Translations under genes and position numbers: made by a program
Shown: positions 21,768-33,172 of the stretch, piece after piece
How positions within the stretch are numbered: the stretch's first letter is position 1
Layout: every line of letters starts with the position of its first letter
Notes under the pieces: model-generated
Told to the model about the DNA's origin: nothing
The model's database searches: none
Seen by the model: the letters and a program-made list of their open reading frames with translations, nothing else
Origin: Trichosporon coremiiforme
Lineage: Eukaryota; Basidiomycota; Tremellomycetes; Trichosporonales; Trichosporonaceae
Direction of reading: 5' to 3'
Assembly: GCA_039545355.1 (NCBI GenBank)
Contig: BCJJ01000009.1
Span: 785,757 to 849,756, forward strand
Length of the DNA: 64,000 nucleotides

Positions 21768-23435
21768 TAGCAGCATCGAGCTCGGCAGCAGTCACAGACT
21801 GAGACAGCGACGAGCGCTGCAGCGGGGAAGCGTTCAGAGCGTCCGTGCGACGGAGCAGACCGTTCGAGAACGCCCGGCGCAGAGCCTTGTCCGCGTCCCG
21901 CGTCAGGTCCATGTGCTCGAGCCACTGGCGCTTGCCCTCCTCGCGCTCGTAGCGGGTCGCAAGCTTGGTGATGTTGCCGAGACGAGACGAGAGGTGAGTC
22001 ACCCGCGTGAGCTGGGCGCTGTAAGGGGCACGCTGGGACACGGGCATCGCGCTGACGGCAGGCACGGAAGCGAGGAAGCGTTGGGGGGAGCCGGGCGCCA
22101 TGAACAGGTCGCTGCTCGAGGTCGTCGCGGAGAACTCCGAGTCGCCACCGAGGGTCGACGACGAGTCGCGGCGCTGATGCAGGGAAACCTGCTCAACAGA
22201 CAGGTCAAGCTGGAGACCAGAGGTCTCGACAAGCTCGACAATCTCGTCACGGGCCTTGTTGAACTCGGCAACCTTCTGGTTGGCCTCGCTCTGGATCGTC
22301 CAGATGAGGTAGGCAGAGGGAAGCGACTCCTTGAGGGCGGGGAGGACATGGCGACGGAACGCGTCGACAAGCAGCGAGCGTGCCTGGCGGCGGTGCGCGC
22401 GGGCAGGCTGCTGGTGAACCGCGACGTGCGGAGGAAGAACGGGGCGCTGCTGCGGTGCGCTGATGAGCGGCGTGATGAGCGAGGACAGGATGGACATGGG
22501 GGAGCGGCGGCCCGAGACGTCGGCCGGCGACGCGACAGGGGGAGGGGCCGCGGGAGGAGCGTTGGCGGCGGCAAAGCTGAGGTGGACCTCGTTGACGACG
22601 CGTCCGAGCTGGGCGATGCACTCGTTGCTCAGGTCGACATTGATGCTGGTGCCGTCGATGAAGTGCACGACAATCGTCTTGTGGGGAAGAGAGAAGGTGA
22701 CACTGTCGACGACCTGCTTGTGTCAGCCAGAGACATTGGGGCACACAACTCTCTGTGCTTATCACTCACGCCGCTGATCCAGGTCGCCTTGTCACCGAGG
22801 AGGACGTTGGTGCACTCAATGTCCTCCTGGACGCAGAGCGAGCGGTGGGCAAGGAGGTTCGGGGGCAACGGGACGCCGCGCGAGCTGTTGCAGTGTGAGC
22901 TGGTGATCGTGTGCGGGACAAGGGGTAGCCGGGTGCGCGGGGTGGCGCGGAGTAGGCAATGGTGGTAACACGTACGTGTAGGGGCTTGCCGGGAGGGGAA
23001 GGGTGAAGAGGATGGTGGGGGGCGACGGCTGAGCCTGCGTCGGCGCCGGGAGGAGACGGAGGAGCATGATGTGTGTAGTGAGTCGTTAAGATTGGTGTAG
23101 TTCTAAGTGATCCCGGGAGCGCTGGGATCTTTTGATGGTTGAGTCTAAGTCGTTACTTTGGGCACGCGGTGCGTTGCTGGGGTGCTTTGGGTGGTCGGGC
23201 GATGCGCGTGATGCAGGTGGCTGCCAGAGCCGGTAATGTTTGTGTTGAAGAGGAAGTAGGTGAAGATGATCAAACGAAAAGGTTCAGAAGAGAAGGAGCA
23301 AGAGATGTCGAGGAATCTGACGGGGTCGGGCGATATGAAGAGGAGGGGGAGGAAGAGTGCGGGATGGAGGTAGAGATATAAGAATGCAAGTGCGATAAAG
23401 TGTAGGTAGGAGTGTGTGCTTGTGCCGGGTGAAGG

Positions 23436-23555
23436 GAGGGACGAGGGACGAGGGACGAGGGATGGACGAGTGATTGTTGTGCACGGTCCGTGTGCCCTGG
23501 GGTGCGGCTGTCCCTGACGAGTGCGCGAGTGCGCGAGTGCGTGAGTGAGTGCGGG
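23436..23555. repeat. Two purine-rich short tandem repeats
   Basis: 23436-23466 is about four copies of gagggac; 23516-23555 is about four copies of gagtgcgc-type units. Both lie 370-490 bp upstream of the start of the transposon-split gene. Confidence 0.7.
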
Positions 23556-24342
23556 CGCAGTGTCCTGGGCTGGCTCGTCCCTTTGCGTAGTTTTGGCGCC
23601 CTGGTCCGACCCTGGACGTCGCTGCATGGGACCGAGACCCTGTTCGCGTCCCTGCGCCGTGGGCCAACCCTGTTTCCCGCCCTGAGCCTCTCCCCGCGGA
23701 TGCGGGCGAGCGGTGATCGTCAGTGTGTGGTGGAGAGAATGGAGAGAGGTGGACGTGTGGTACGCGGGACGAGTTAAAGTGCGGGAGAAAGGCACGCCCA
23801 AAGGCGAGGCACATATTGCCCCGTCGTCCTCTCGTCTCCCGCCTCGGCACACCGGGCCCTCTTTTCATTCCACCATACACAAAGACTGATACCAGCTAAA
23901 CCAGCTCGCGGCTACCGGTGGGCCAGGCGGCCAGGCGGGCCAGACCCACTCCTCCCCCGCGCGCCGCACCGGCTATCAAAGGCGCTGGCTGACACGAACA
24001 AACCTTTTCACCCTCCCATATGGCTGGGAGGGGACTCTAGGGGTGGGTGTACATTCAAGCCGTGACCAGCAATCACATCCGACGTGAGCCATACCGCAGC
24101 CGGCTTGCAAGACATAACGGTGGAGTTCGAGGTTCTGGCCAGTGGAATCGGCCCGTAACGTCTCCGTCACTCTGCATGCAAAGCTGTCTGAGAAGCGGCA
24201 ATCTGAAGCATTCAGCATACCGCCCGACGACCACCCGACTCTGTTCCGGGGAGCATTCTGCATTCACTACCTAGTCATCAGTGTCACGGCGGTTACGGCG
24301 GGTTCGCGGGGCTTGCAACCACCGGCACCACCACACCTCGGT

Positions 24343-24502
24343 ACATTCGGTGAGTTCGGTACGTTCGGTGGCTTTCGTCGCCCCCCGCGCCGCTCCGCCC
24401 TGCAACAATGCAAAACTGTGTCGGTATCTCGGCGACTCTTGCGCCGGTTTCTGCGCCAGTTCTGCGCTTGTTCTGCGCCAACTTGTGCGCCAACTCGTGC
24501 CC
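24343..24502. repeat. Two minisatellite-like tracts
   Basis: 24343-24371 holds three 9-bp units with a ttcggt core. 24438-24502 holds about six imperfect 11-13-bp units with a tgcgcca core. Short ttcggt/ctcggt words recur near 28230. Confidence 0.55.
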
Positions 24503-26647
24503 CTCGGCACATTGCGGCCAACACGGCAGAATCTCCACACCACAGCCATTCTCCCTTACTGTGAAGCTACAGCGAGCGGGTGGTTGACCCATCGCCCATG
24601 ATCGCATCAATCGTTCCTAGTAATCGCCGGCGTTGCCGTGCTGATGGAAACCCGCACGCCATGTGCGGGGCGGTACCGGGCGGTAGTGGCCGGGGAGGGG
24701 TGAGGCGTCAGTGGCTGCTGCCACCTGGGGAGCTGGGGGGGACATGGTTAATTTTCTATTGTGCGTCGGCGGCGCCCACGCTGGGACTGGACGGTATGTC
24801 ATATGCCGGGCGCGCAGCATGCCTCGGCGCACTGCAAGGAGGCGAGGAGACTAGGAGGCTGGTATGCGCTTGTGTGCCGACGAGTGGGCCATTCCGGCAA
24901 CCTTTTAGTCTGTGCTAACCGCTGCACAGAACCGTTGGCCAGTGGCAGTGAGAGACTCGACGGCGCAGCAGCAGCATGCACTAGCATGGTCCAGACACTG
25001 ACTGCGCCGACGTGCTTACCCTGGAACAAGCGCCAGCGTACGCCAGTACCCCGCAACATTAGCGCTGCCCGGCATGAGGGTCACGGAGGGTCGAAAACTT
25101 GGTTAGGAACCGACGTTAAGGCACACTGCCTTCCCTGGCCCTATCCTGCTCTATAGAGGCCGCGCCAGCCCAAGCCCATGCACACTGCTCCTAGCAGCAA
25201 GGAGAGTACATACGACCCAAAGACTGGATAGAGTTTCGCCACCCCGGCGTTGCACGTTAGCGCGCGCCAACGCGTCCTTGCGGTGGGTCAGCACCGTGCG
25301 CACCGCAAAGCGGGCACTCCTTTGTTCATCGCTGGGCCAGTCGGGTGTCTCTCTGAAGGCGGGGCACGGACAGCGAACACCCCTGCCCAAAGCATCGGCC
25401 CCTTCGCGCCCTCCGGCGCAGCCGCATTCATATGAAGCACTCGGCATTCAATCTAAGCTCGTATTCAACGCAAAAGCACAAGGCAAGCCAAAGCCGGAAT
25501 CTTGAGTTTATCTCTGCGTGGGCCGTGCACAATGGCTCTGTAGACATACTGGCGGAAGCAGCTGACGTTGCGAGGAACGCAGAGGTCCTCGAATGTGACA
25601 TTGCTCGGCGCGTTCTTTGACGCCATCTCGCAACGCGTCGTACCGGATCTCAGTTTCCATGATTCACGCCCGGCGTGCCGGGCGTCTGGCAGTGACTGAC
25701 AACGGAGCACCGTTGCCAGGCTGATTTGGGACCGAGTACGCAGGGTCGTGGATCGCGTGGAACAGGGTAAGTCGTGCCGTTATGCTCATACTCTCAACCT
25801 TTCACGACGACCAGGACGGGCCCAGGACTGATGGGGATTCCGGGATGATATCGGAAAGCATGGCTGCATGGCTGCAATCCGACATGGATTTCGGGGTGCC
25901 CATGTCGGCCCGCTTACACCAGGTCGGACTAAAGTGGCAGCTGACTGCAGCCCCGGAGCTAAGTCAAAGGCGGCACGGATGCCGACATTGGCCGATACGC
26001 TAGAGCAGCTATCGCTAGCGAACTCAGCACTCGGGGTTCTCGGGCGAGCGCGTCATGCCGTGATAATGCACTTCAAGCAGATTTCGACTTCTCTGCCCCT
26101 TAGGCTGAACCTGGCCTGGTCCTAAACGTTCCTAGAGGTCCTAATTTTCATCTCCATGGCTCAAACTACTGCAAGTGGTAGAGACGTAGTGTCCCCCAAC
26201 TTCATTTGCTAGTCTGTCTAGCCTCGTCGTAGACCCGGAGCACGCCGTCAAGGCATTGGTTCCTGCCTGCTTCCCACCGAGCCCGGGATACTTGCAGGAT
26301 ACACTATTCGCACCTAACACCTATCATGGAGAACTGAATATGACTCGGGGCGTCCAAGTGCACCTACTAGGGCAGTGACCAGGGACGACACAGATGAAAT
26401 GATAAGGCCCAGCTGAGACATGTCGCCCTGCCCATTACACCCATGATAATTGCCCACGCGAGCATGCCGAGCAGTGACCGCAGTGCTCCATGTGGTGGGG
26501 GGATGTAGGACAGCCGTATCGGCGACTTTGCAAGCCACAATGGGGGAAGCTCGGCGACCGTGAAAAGTAACCGGCAATCTCTGACGCCGGTTGCGCCAAC
26601 GCGCCCGCCCGAACGCCTGTACGCCTGTATGACATGCTGTTTCGCCG

Positions 26648-26715
26648 GTCAGCCCAGCAGCCTGCCAGATTCAGTGTCAGCCAGCCAGCTTGTCAGCCAG
26701 TCAGCCTGTCAGCTC
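26648..26715. repeat. Imperfect tcagcc repeat tract
   Basis: A run of variants of gtcagccagc spanning about 68 bp in the gene-poor interval. A similar agccagc tract lies at 46320-46350. Confidence 0.6.
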
Positions 26716-29700
26716 CTGCGGAGAGGCGCCGGCGAACGCCCCGAGTATGCCCCGTCCGCAGTCCGGTGACACACCTCGCACACACCGAGACCTCAATACA
26801 ATTTCTTGAACGGGGCGTCCGGCGTGCATGCGGCGTGCCGGCGTGCCCGGTCCGGCGAGGGTGAGTGGGGGTGGTGAGATCGGGCGCCACGCTTGGCAGT
26901 AGAGATCGAAAGAGACGGAGATGAGACGTGAGCTCCACTCCGTCGCGGTGTACTCGAGGTGCTTACTCGGATGCATCGGTTCCAGTCTCATTCCAGCTCC
27001 CAAGCGTCATTCCAGCGAGATTCGGTGTGCCCCGCTCTTTTGTATGCAAGTAGGGACGAGAGGAGGTCAGTGCACGGCACCCGCGGCGATCCATTACTTG
27101 TGGCGCATACCAATAGAGCACTTGCACGGACAGTACAGCTCCGGGCTATTGTACATGTAGGGCTCTCGCTATGCTCGCATATACGCACAAGCAGGCGTGC
27201 GCCGCGTGCCGCGCGCGCCGACCCTCGTCCACCGTTATCGGACGCGCTCGAAGTGGATGACACCGTGTATTTCTCTACTGAGAGTCAGGACACGCTCCGC
27301 CTGATTCCCACCGATCACAATCCGCCCTTTTCGCATTCTGTGTGGTCGGGTTCGGAAAGTCGCGCCTCTTCGCGATTTCGGGGGACGTTCGGAGGCGCCC
27401 GCGGAGGGCCTCTCTCTGCTTCGGGTTCCAGTACGGTGTCAATACGATCGTACACCCCCTGCACCCCACTATGAGCAGCACATGCCTCCCCGTGTTCCGT
27501 CATCCGATGAATGTTCAAACCTCCTTTTGAATTTTGCTTTGACTGTGGCAAGCACACGGCCCACTGTTTCCCACTGCTTCCCACTGTAAGTAAACTCTGC
27601 ATGCATATCCGTATCAAGTGTCTTGCTCCGGTACAACGTCACCGGAGTGCCCCGGAGTGGGCCGGGTTCCAGTAGAATATGCGTGCCCCAGTGAGTCCGA
27701 GTCCCTCGGCGGGCATGGGCACGCCGCTCTCATTTTACATCCTTGCGGTTATTACAGTTGACACCGCCGACAGAAAGGACGCCGGACGTGCCTCCGGGCC
27801 TGTGCCGGATGCCCGGATGCCCGGCATGCTGTGCCCTCCATGCTCTGCCCGCAGGTCCGCCGTTCGGCACAGTGGGCGAAGTGGGAGGGTTCGGCAAGCG
27901 CGCAAGGTTGCCGCTCTTACCGCTCCTCGGTGTGGGTGTGCAGCGTTCAGCGTGACTGCAGATCACAACGCAGGACTGTGACGGTGCTCTTCTACCCTCC
28001 AGATCTGACTGAGACTGATGAGCAGGCACCCCAGCTTGCGCGCTCGCGCATGCTCCTTGCTCCACCTCGGACCGTGATACCGAGTGCGAGGCAGCGCCCA
28101 CTGTGGGGTCGCGGGTCTGTGCGTCACCTACCCCGTTCTTGAACCCAGGATTGAGGGACTGACAGTCGGGGGACATCCCGGAATCTCCTCGCAACATGAA
28201 TCGACAGTGACAGAAACCCAGGGCTGAGCGCTCGGTACGCTCGGTGTGATCCTTGCACTCCTTGCGATCACTCCCTGCCATTCGTCTCCTCGCGAGGCCT
28301 CCTGGAAAAACCTGATACCTGGCCTGGCCTGACAGAGGCTTGCCATCCTGAGTGGCGTGGGTATCCAGAAAAAAGTCGCGCAAGCCTGATCGCGTCGCCG
28401 GGCTCTGTCCAAAATTTCAAGAAAAGGGCCCTCGTCCAGGTACCCAGGACGGTAAGACGCCGACAGAACAACCCAGGAGACTGGAGGCACATTCGGGTGA
28501 CCGACCCGTCGAGGATTCGGCAGGGATGTGCACAACGACCTGCCAGGACTCCAGGACCCCAGGGCGTGCCCTGGACCCAGGACTGATTCCAGCGCGCGCC
28601 ATACCTTGCGCACACTTTCTGCGTACTCTGCACATTGGCTGCACGTCAAGCTTCATCTTTACGGCATGGGGATGTGCGTCTCTCGCACTTCTGCCAACCA
28701 AAGAGCAGAGTCGTGCACACCCTCGAGTCGTCCCTCTGTACTCCCGTTCGGGATGCGATCTGCACGCGTTTACGACGCTCTGCCCTGTCCTCGACGCCTT
28801 GCTCCCTGCTTTACCTTAACTGTGCACTTTTGCTTGTCGAGAATTTGGCATTGGTGGACGTCGACACAGCGTGGTGGCGTGTTCCTGGCCCAGCATCCAC
28901 ACCTTATCCCCCCGCAACCTCACCTAGAAAGCGCTTTCAGCGTACCTGCGGGTCGCTGCCCCGCTTGCGCCTCGTCGCCCCGCTCACGTACTCCCCGCCA
29001 TAACGTGATGAGCGGTATGCAGTGCTCGTTACCATTGAAGACGTCAGTACCGATCGCATACATGCGCTGACGTTACTGGTTCGTTCTGGGCGCTCGGAGT
29101 CTTTTGCGGATCCAAACGCGCTCAAAGACATAAAGCTATGCCTAACCCCGCTCTGCACGCCTGAGGTCCTTTCGTGCCTCCATTAGCTAGAATGCCGCCA
29201 TGCCACAGTGACTGCGGGGTGCGAGTCGGCCTCCCTTCGTCTCGGCGCACTCGGCGCAGATCGAGGATCGAGATCGGATCGCAATCCTGGGCAAGGAACT
29301 GCAAAGGTCCTGTTCGTCACGCTCGCCGCAGGTACTGCAGGTACGCGCCTGCCCGCTTTCGCGCCAGACAGCTGTGTGTGCGTGGGTATGCGATGCAGGG
29401 TAACGGGTACTACAAATTTTTGCGCGTTGCGCTCGTCGACGAGCCGCGTCGAGTCTCACACTGTCTATGACATTGCAGACACGAGTAGCTCGAATGTCAG
29501 GAAGGTTGCCATGTTCGTCTTGCATGTCGTCAGCAATTTGCGGCCATTGCTCGGAGCAAAGCTTCCAGCATCCTGTATCCTCAAACGGCAGGAGAGCGAA
29601 TACGCGAGCTCGTCTCGCTGGCTCGCACGTTGCTGCCCGCCGCTTGGAGAACATGACGCTGAGCCTCGAAGTCTGGACTTACAGGGATCGCTCTGCATTT

Positions 29701-30386
29701 CATTACAGAGAGTTTGGGTTAGCACCGTTCTCCTAACCATTTAATCTGATAACTTCTAACCGACACGTCAGGTGAAACCATCCGACGGGCCGCCGACAGT
29801 CACTGCAGGGTCGCCATATTGGGGTCACCAGTTTCGTTCGCCTCATTGGTCCCGAGGAAACCACGCCGCCCGCCTCCTTGGTGACAAGAGCGAGCGCGCT
29901 CTCGCCGCATTCAGTAGTCTTGCGGCTCGGCACAAGCTTCCGTATGCACTTCGCACCAGGCTGATCCCATGTCGCCCCAGATTTCTACCTCGCGGGAGCC
30001 CTGCAAGGAACCCTTTGGTAGTGCAGGCACACCCAAAAGAAAGAAGTCGTGATCCCCTTTCTATGGATCGTTGGCCGGTCCTCTGAGCCATGATGGGAGG
30101 GAGTGCACCATATGGGGCACACGCGTGGCTCGCTCGTAAGGTACCCCGGGCACGCATCGCGGCTCATCAGTGGTCTGGAGCCGGTGGTGACTCACCCCCA
30201 GACCACCGTGAGCCGGAGCCCTCACAGAGCGACGATCACTTTGAAGCTTCTTCCCACACCATGGAGCTGAGACCGCGCCACGTCTGTCTCGCATGATATC
30301 TCAAGGCATGTGGTACACCTTTATCGGCCCGACTCTAGCTCACTTCCGAGTAACAAGCCGGATCCACCATTCGTTGGGGTTGAAAC

Positions 30387-31698
30387 TCACCGGACGACTG
30401 TTGGCCACAAGCCAACGAACATGACTCTCCATCCTTCCTTCCGAACACTCGTGACAGCTGTCTGCCAAAGACCCAGCTTGACCTTGCTCGCCTCGTCGCC
30501 CCAGGCTGACGAGCTCTGCATGCGGGTCTTGAAGACGTCGAAGGGGAAAGTCGCCTGGCGTTAACTTGTGGTCCAGCGCATCCGCGGCGATGCTCCTTAC
30601 TCACTACCCAGGCAACGACACCGGCCACTCCTCCAGCTGTCATGAGCTCAGCCCAGTTCAGGCCAGAGTTGAGTTCGGCCTCGCCTTCGCTGATCAGATC
30701 GTGCTTGTGATCGTGGTGCTCTAGCGGATGGCCCGACTTGGCACGGCGCCACTTGAAGTATCGGCACACCGCTTCATACCTGCTGTCAGTCATCTCCAAA
30801 ACTGGCAGTCTTCACGAGCAGAAGTACGGTCCGTAAGCGGACTCTCGGATCAACGTCGCCGTGTAGCCCCTGTAGAGACCACGGAGGCCACCCGTCCTCA
30901 GGATGTCCCAGGCAACGGCGAACGTCGAGGGATTCATGTGCGGAGGCATAGACTGTTGGCGAATCTGGGCGTCAGCGTTCGGGGTTCTCTTTCGGGTAAC
31001 GACAGATCCAGCGTACGCAGTCTGTGGAGCCTGTCGGCTAACGGACGTCTGCGCGTAGGTCACCCTCCCCTCAGCTCACGCACCTTGATCAGCTCGATGG
31101 GGCACGTCAGAGTAGCTCCCACAAAGCCACTTCCCATTCCGGCGAGGTTGATTTGCCACAGCGTCGGGTCCTGACCGGGAGGCGTCGGCATCATGTTCAT
31201 GAAGGACGTGTACGAAGAGAAGATGACACCGTTCACGAAGGCAATGCCCAGCTGATTGTCAGCAGCCGGAGCCTGCTAAAGACATACCATGGGGCTCATG
31301 ACACCCTTGAAGAGACCGGGGATCTGCTGTTAGCTTACACTGTGATGCCGAAGTGATCTCGTTAGTCAACGAGATGTCGTCGCACCTTCTCCTCCTTCAA
31401 GATCGAGGCTAGCTGTCAGCAAGACCCTCCAGATCAAGGCTCACTCAGTGCCCCCGTTATTGATTGATATTTCCCATTGTACTGGGGAGTCTGGTAGCGG
31501 ACCTTGACGACATCGAAGGGCTGTCCGACGAGCAGACCGATGCCACCTGGAGATATCAGCACCCCGCACAGCTTCACAGCTAAGCGGTGCTCTCACCAGC
31601 AATGGTTCCAGCGGTGAAGTCGACTAGAGGGGATATCTCTCTGCCTGTCGGTCAGCGTTGCTCACCAACGTAGACTCACCCTTGTCATCATCACTCAT
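30387..31698 (-). CDS. Mitochondrial carrier (SLC25), apparently missing its last exon
   Basis: Nine exons: 31680-31698, 31597-31644, 31445-31546, 31386-31408, 31288-31326, 31084-31251, 30816-30964, 30605-30779, 30387-30554; introns are short (one is 36 nt) and all phases close. Three carrier repeats are visible: DFTAGTIAG with QPFDVVKVRYQ, INLAGMGSGFVGATLTCPIELIK with IRQQ, and LMTAGGVAGVVAW with FPFDVFKTRMQ. Such proteins exchange metabolites across the inner mitochondrial membrane; the substrate cannot be told. The frame reaches LWPTVVR and then an in-frame TGA that is part of a strong GTGAGT donor at 30390. The usual final helix (a P-V-N...F..FE-type segment) is not found downstream, so about 20-30 residues seem lost. 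Confidence 0.8.
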
Positions 31699-32280
31699 TT
31701 TGGTTCTGCAAACGTTCGATAGTCACAATGAAGATACGCGCGAGATAAGCTGAGATCGTGTGAGAGTGGAGGTGCGGCGCGTTCCGCGGAGGTCCGAACG
31801 GGGAAGGCTTGACCAGCAAAGCACAGACGGACTGTCCGGGCAGCAAGCAGTCAACGAGCCGAATAGGTGGGGCACAGAAAGCTTTTTGGCAGCACGAAGG
31901 AGGGGAGCGTTGAAAAAGCTGAGAGAGTGAGAAGAGGAAAGATAATCAGTCGGCCGATTGTATGGTGGTGGTGTCAACATCGTTCCTGCCAGGTGGCCAA
32001 TCTACCCCGCATTACCCCGCAACCCCTGCCAGTGTCATCATTCCGTTGATCCACGGATTTCCTGCTCCGTCCTAACCTTCCAAACATCCTCAAGCGTCAT
32101 TCAGTGACATCCACGATCGCGTTTTCCCTCATCGCTCGCCTTGCCCGTCGGTGACACCGTTGGCTCGAAGCCGTCTCGGATCAGTACGGGTTCCGCCCGT
32201 GCTCCTTTCGATTGCCGCCCACTCTCCCTAGTGTATCAGCTACTCCGGCGAACCGCTTGCCACGCGTCCGCACCTCAATC
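31699..32280. promoter_or_regulatory. Divergent promoter, carrier / VPS28
   Basis: A 582-bp head-to-head region with pyrimidine-rich stretches before VPS28. No coding signal or specific motif was recognised. Confidence 0.5.
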
Positions 32281-33001
32281 ATGAATCTTGACGAGGAGGC
32301 GAAGCTTTACACTACGAACCAGGAGCGTGAGCAGGTTGAGAACCTCGCCACGCTCTACTCCATCATCGTCTCGCTTGATTACCTGGAACGAGCCTATGTT
32401 CGGGATTCGGTAACGTCGAAGGACTATGCGCCAGCATGCACGAGGCTACTGGCTCAATACAAGAGCTTGATGAAGCTAGTCGGCGAGGAGATCGGTGGAG
32501 TAGAGGCGTTCATGAAGCGATACAAGGTGGGTGTCCAAGAGAGGAGTACTTGTTTGAACCTCAAAGCGTAAGCTGACGATGAGATGGAGTTGCCAGCAGC
32601 CCTGCATCGATTGCAGGTCGGAGTGCCTGCGACGGTAGAGCATGCAAGTGACACAACGGAAGGAGCCGATAACGCCAAATATGTGGCTGAGGCGACACAG
32701 GTGGGAATAAGGAAGAAGCTTCTTGGCTGACCACCAGGCTTTCATCACGTTCATGGACGCGCTCAAGCTCAACCTTCGCGCCAAAGACCAGCTGCACCCA
32801 TTGCTTACTGAGGTGATGGCAGGCTATGCGAAATTCAAGGACTCTGCTCAGTGGGAGGGAAGAGCCAAGATCATCCACTGGCTCATCACCCTCAATGCGA
32901 TGAAGGCTGCCGACGAGATCACGGAGGAGCAATCGAGGCAGATGCTTTTTGACATCGAGAACGCTTACAACGAGTTCTTCAGGTCGTTGAGCGGAAAGTA
33001 G
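32281..33001 (+). CDS. VPS28: VPS28, ESCRT-I subunit
   Basis: Exons 32281-32526, 32584-32700 and 32738-33001 give 208 residues, the normal length. The N-terminal half (LATLYSIIVSLDYLERAYVRD, YAPACTRLLAQYKSL) is the Vps28 core that binds Vps23 and Vps37. The C-terminal four-helix domain (FITFMDALKLNLRAKDQLHP, WLITLNAMKAADEITEEQSRQMLFDIENAYNEF) links to ESCRT-II. The complex acts at endosomes in sorting ubiquitinated membrane proteins. The second intron is 37 nt. It is convergent with NUF2, 171 bp apart. Confidence 0.96.
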
Positions 33002-33172
33002 GTCGAAGCGTGCGGTTATGATGATAGATGGGGTAGTTGTAACGATACAATGACATCTTAGCAGTATACAACAGTACAAAAGACAGGAAAGGTATATCGT
33101 CACGAGAACACCTACTGAGTATATACAGTGTAAGTGACATGGAAGAATACGAGAGAAGACGAGGAGTGGAGT

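Larger units (their letters stand above)
19647..23067 (-). pseudogene. Unknown protein gene split by a Tc1/mariner insertion
   Basis: Coding pieces: 22976-23067, 22770-22884, 21768-22713, then, after the element, 19647-20008. Removing the element and one TA restores one frame across the junction (ELDAA joined to TSLPSPSLES), giving 504 codons before the stop. Both upstream introns (91 and 56 nt) have good splice sites. I do not recognise the family. Visible parts: a conserved N-terminal block (CVQEDIECTNVLLGDKATW, then TIVVHFIDGTSINVDLSNEC), a helical region around LPSAYLIWTIQSEANQKVAE, Ser-rich linkers and an acidic C-terminus. The element sits in the same orientation, so the unspliced reading frame continues 25 residues into the inverted repeat and stops. 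The product is expected to lose its last 120 residues. Confidence 0.82.
23068..30386. other. Large gene-poor interval (7.3 kb)
   Basis: I found no gene with recognisable domains or a plausible exon chain on either strand across 7.3 kb. Several short tandem repeats are listed separately. The first few hundred bases are the promoter side of the transposon-split gene. The other end meets a carrier gene whose final exon is missing. Gene density elsewhere from 31 kb on is about one per 1.8 kb, so this block stands out. Confidence 0.6.

Noticed and set aside
24338..24502. A CRISPR-like array
   Set aside because: The units are 9-13 bp, imperfect and contiguous, without unique spacers; they are ordinary minisatellites in a eukaryotic genome.
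28000..30386. A distant last exon for the carrier gene
   Set aside because: I scanned the minus strand for the typical P-V-N...F..FE ending after an acceptor and found none; it cannot be fully excluded without transcripts.
15761..30386. tRNA genes in the gene-poor intervals
   Set aside because: No B-box-like GGTTCGANTCC with a matching A box and cloverleaf was found by eye; a dedicated scan could still find one.
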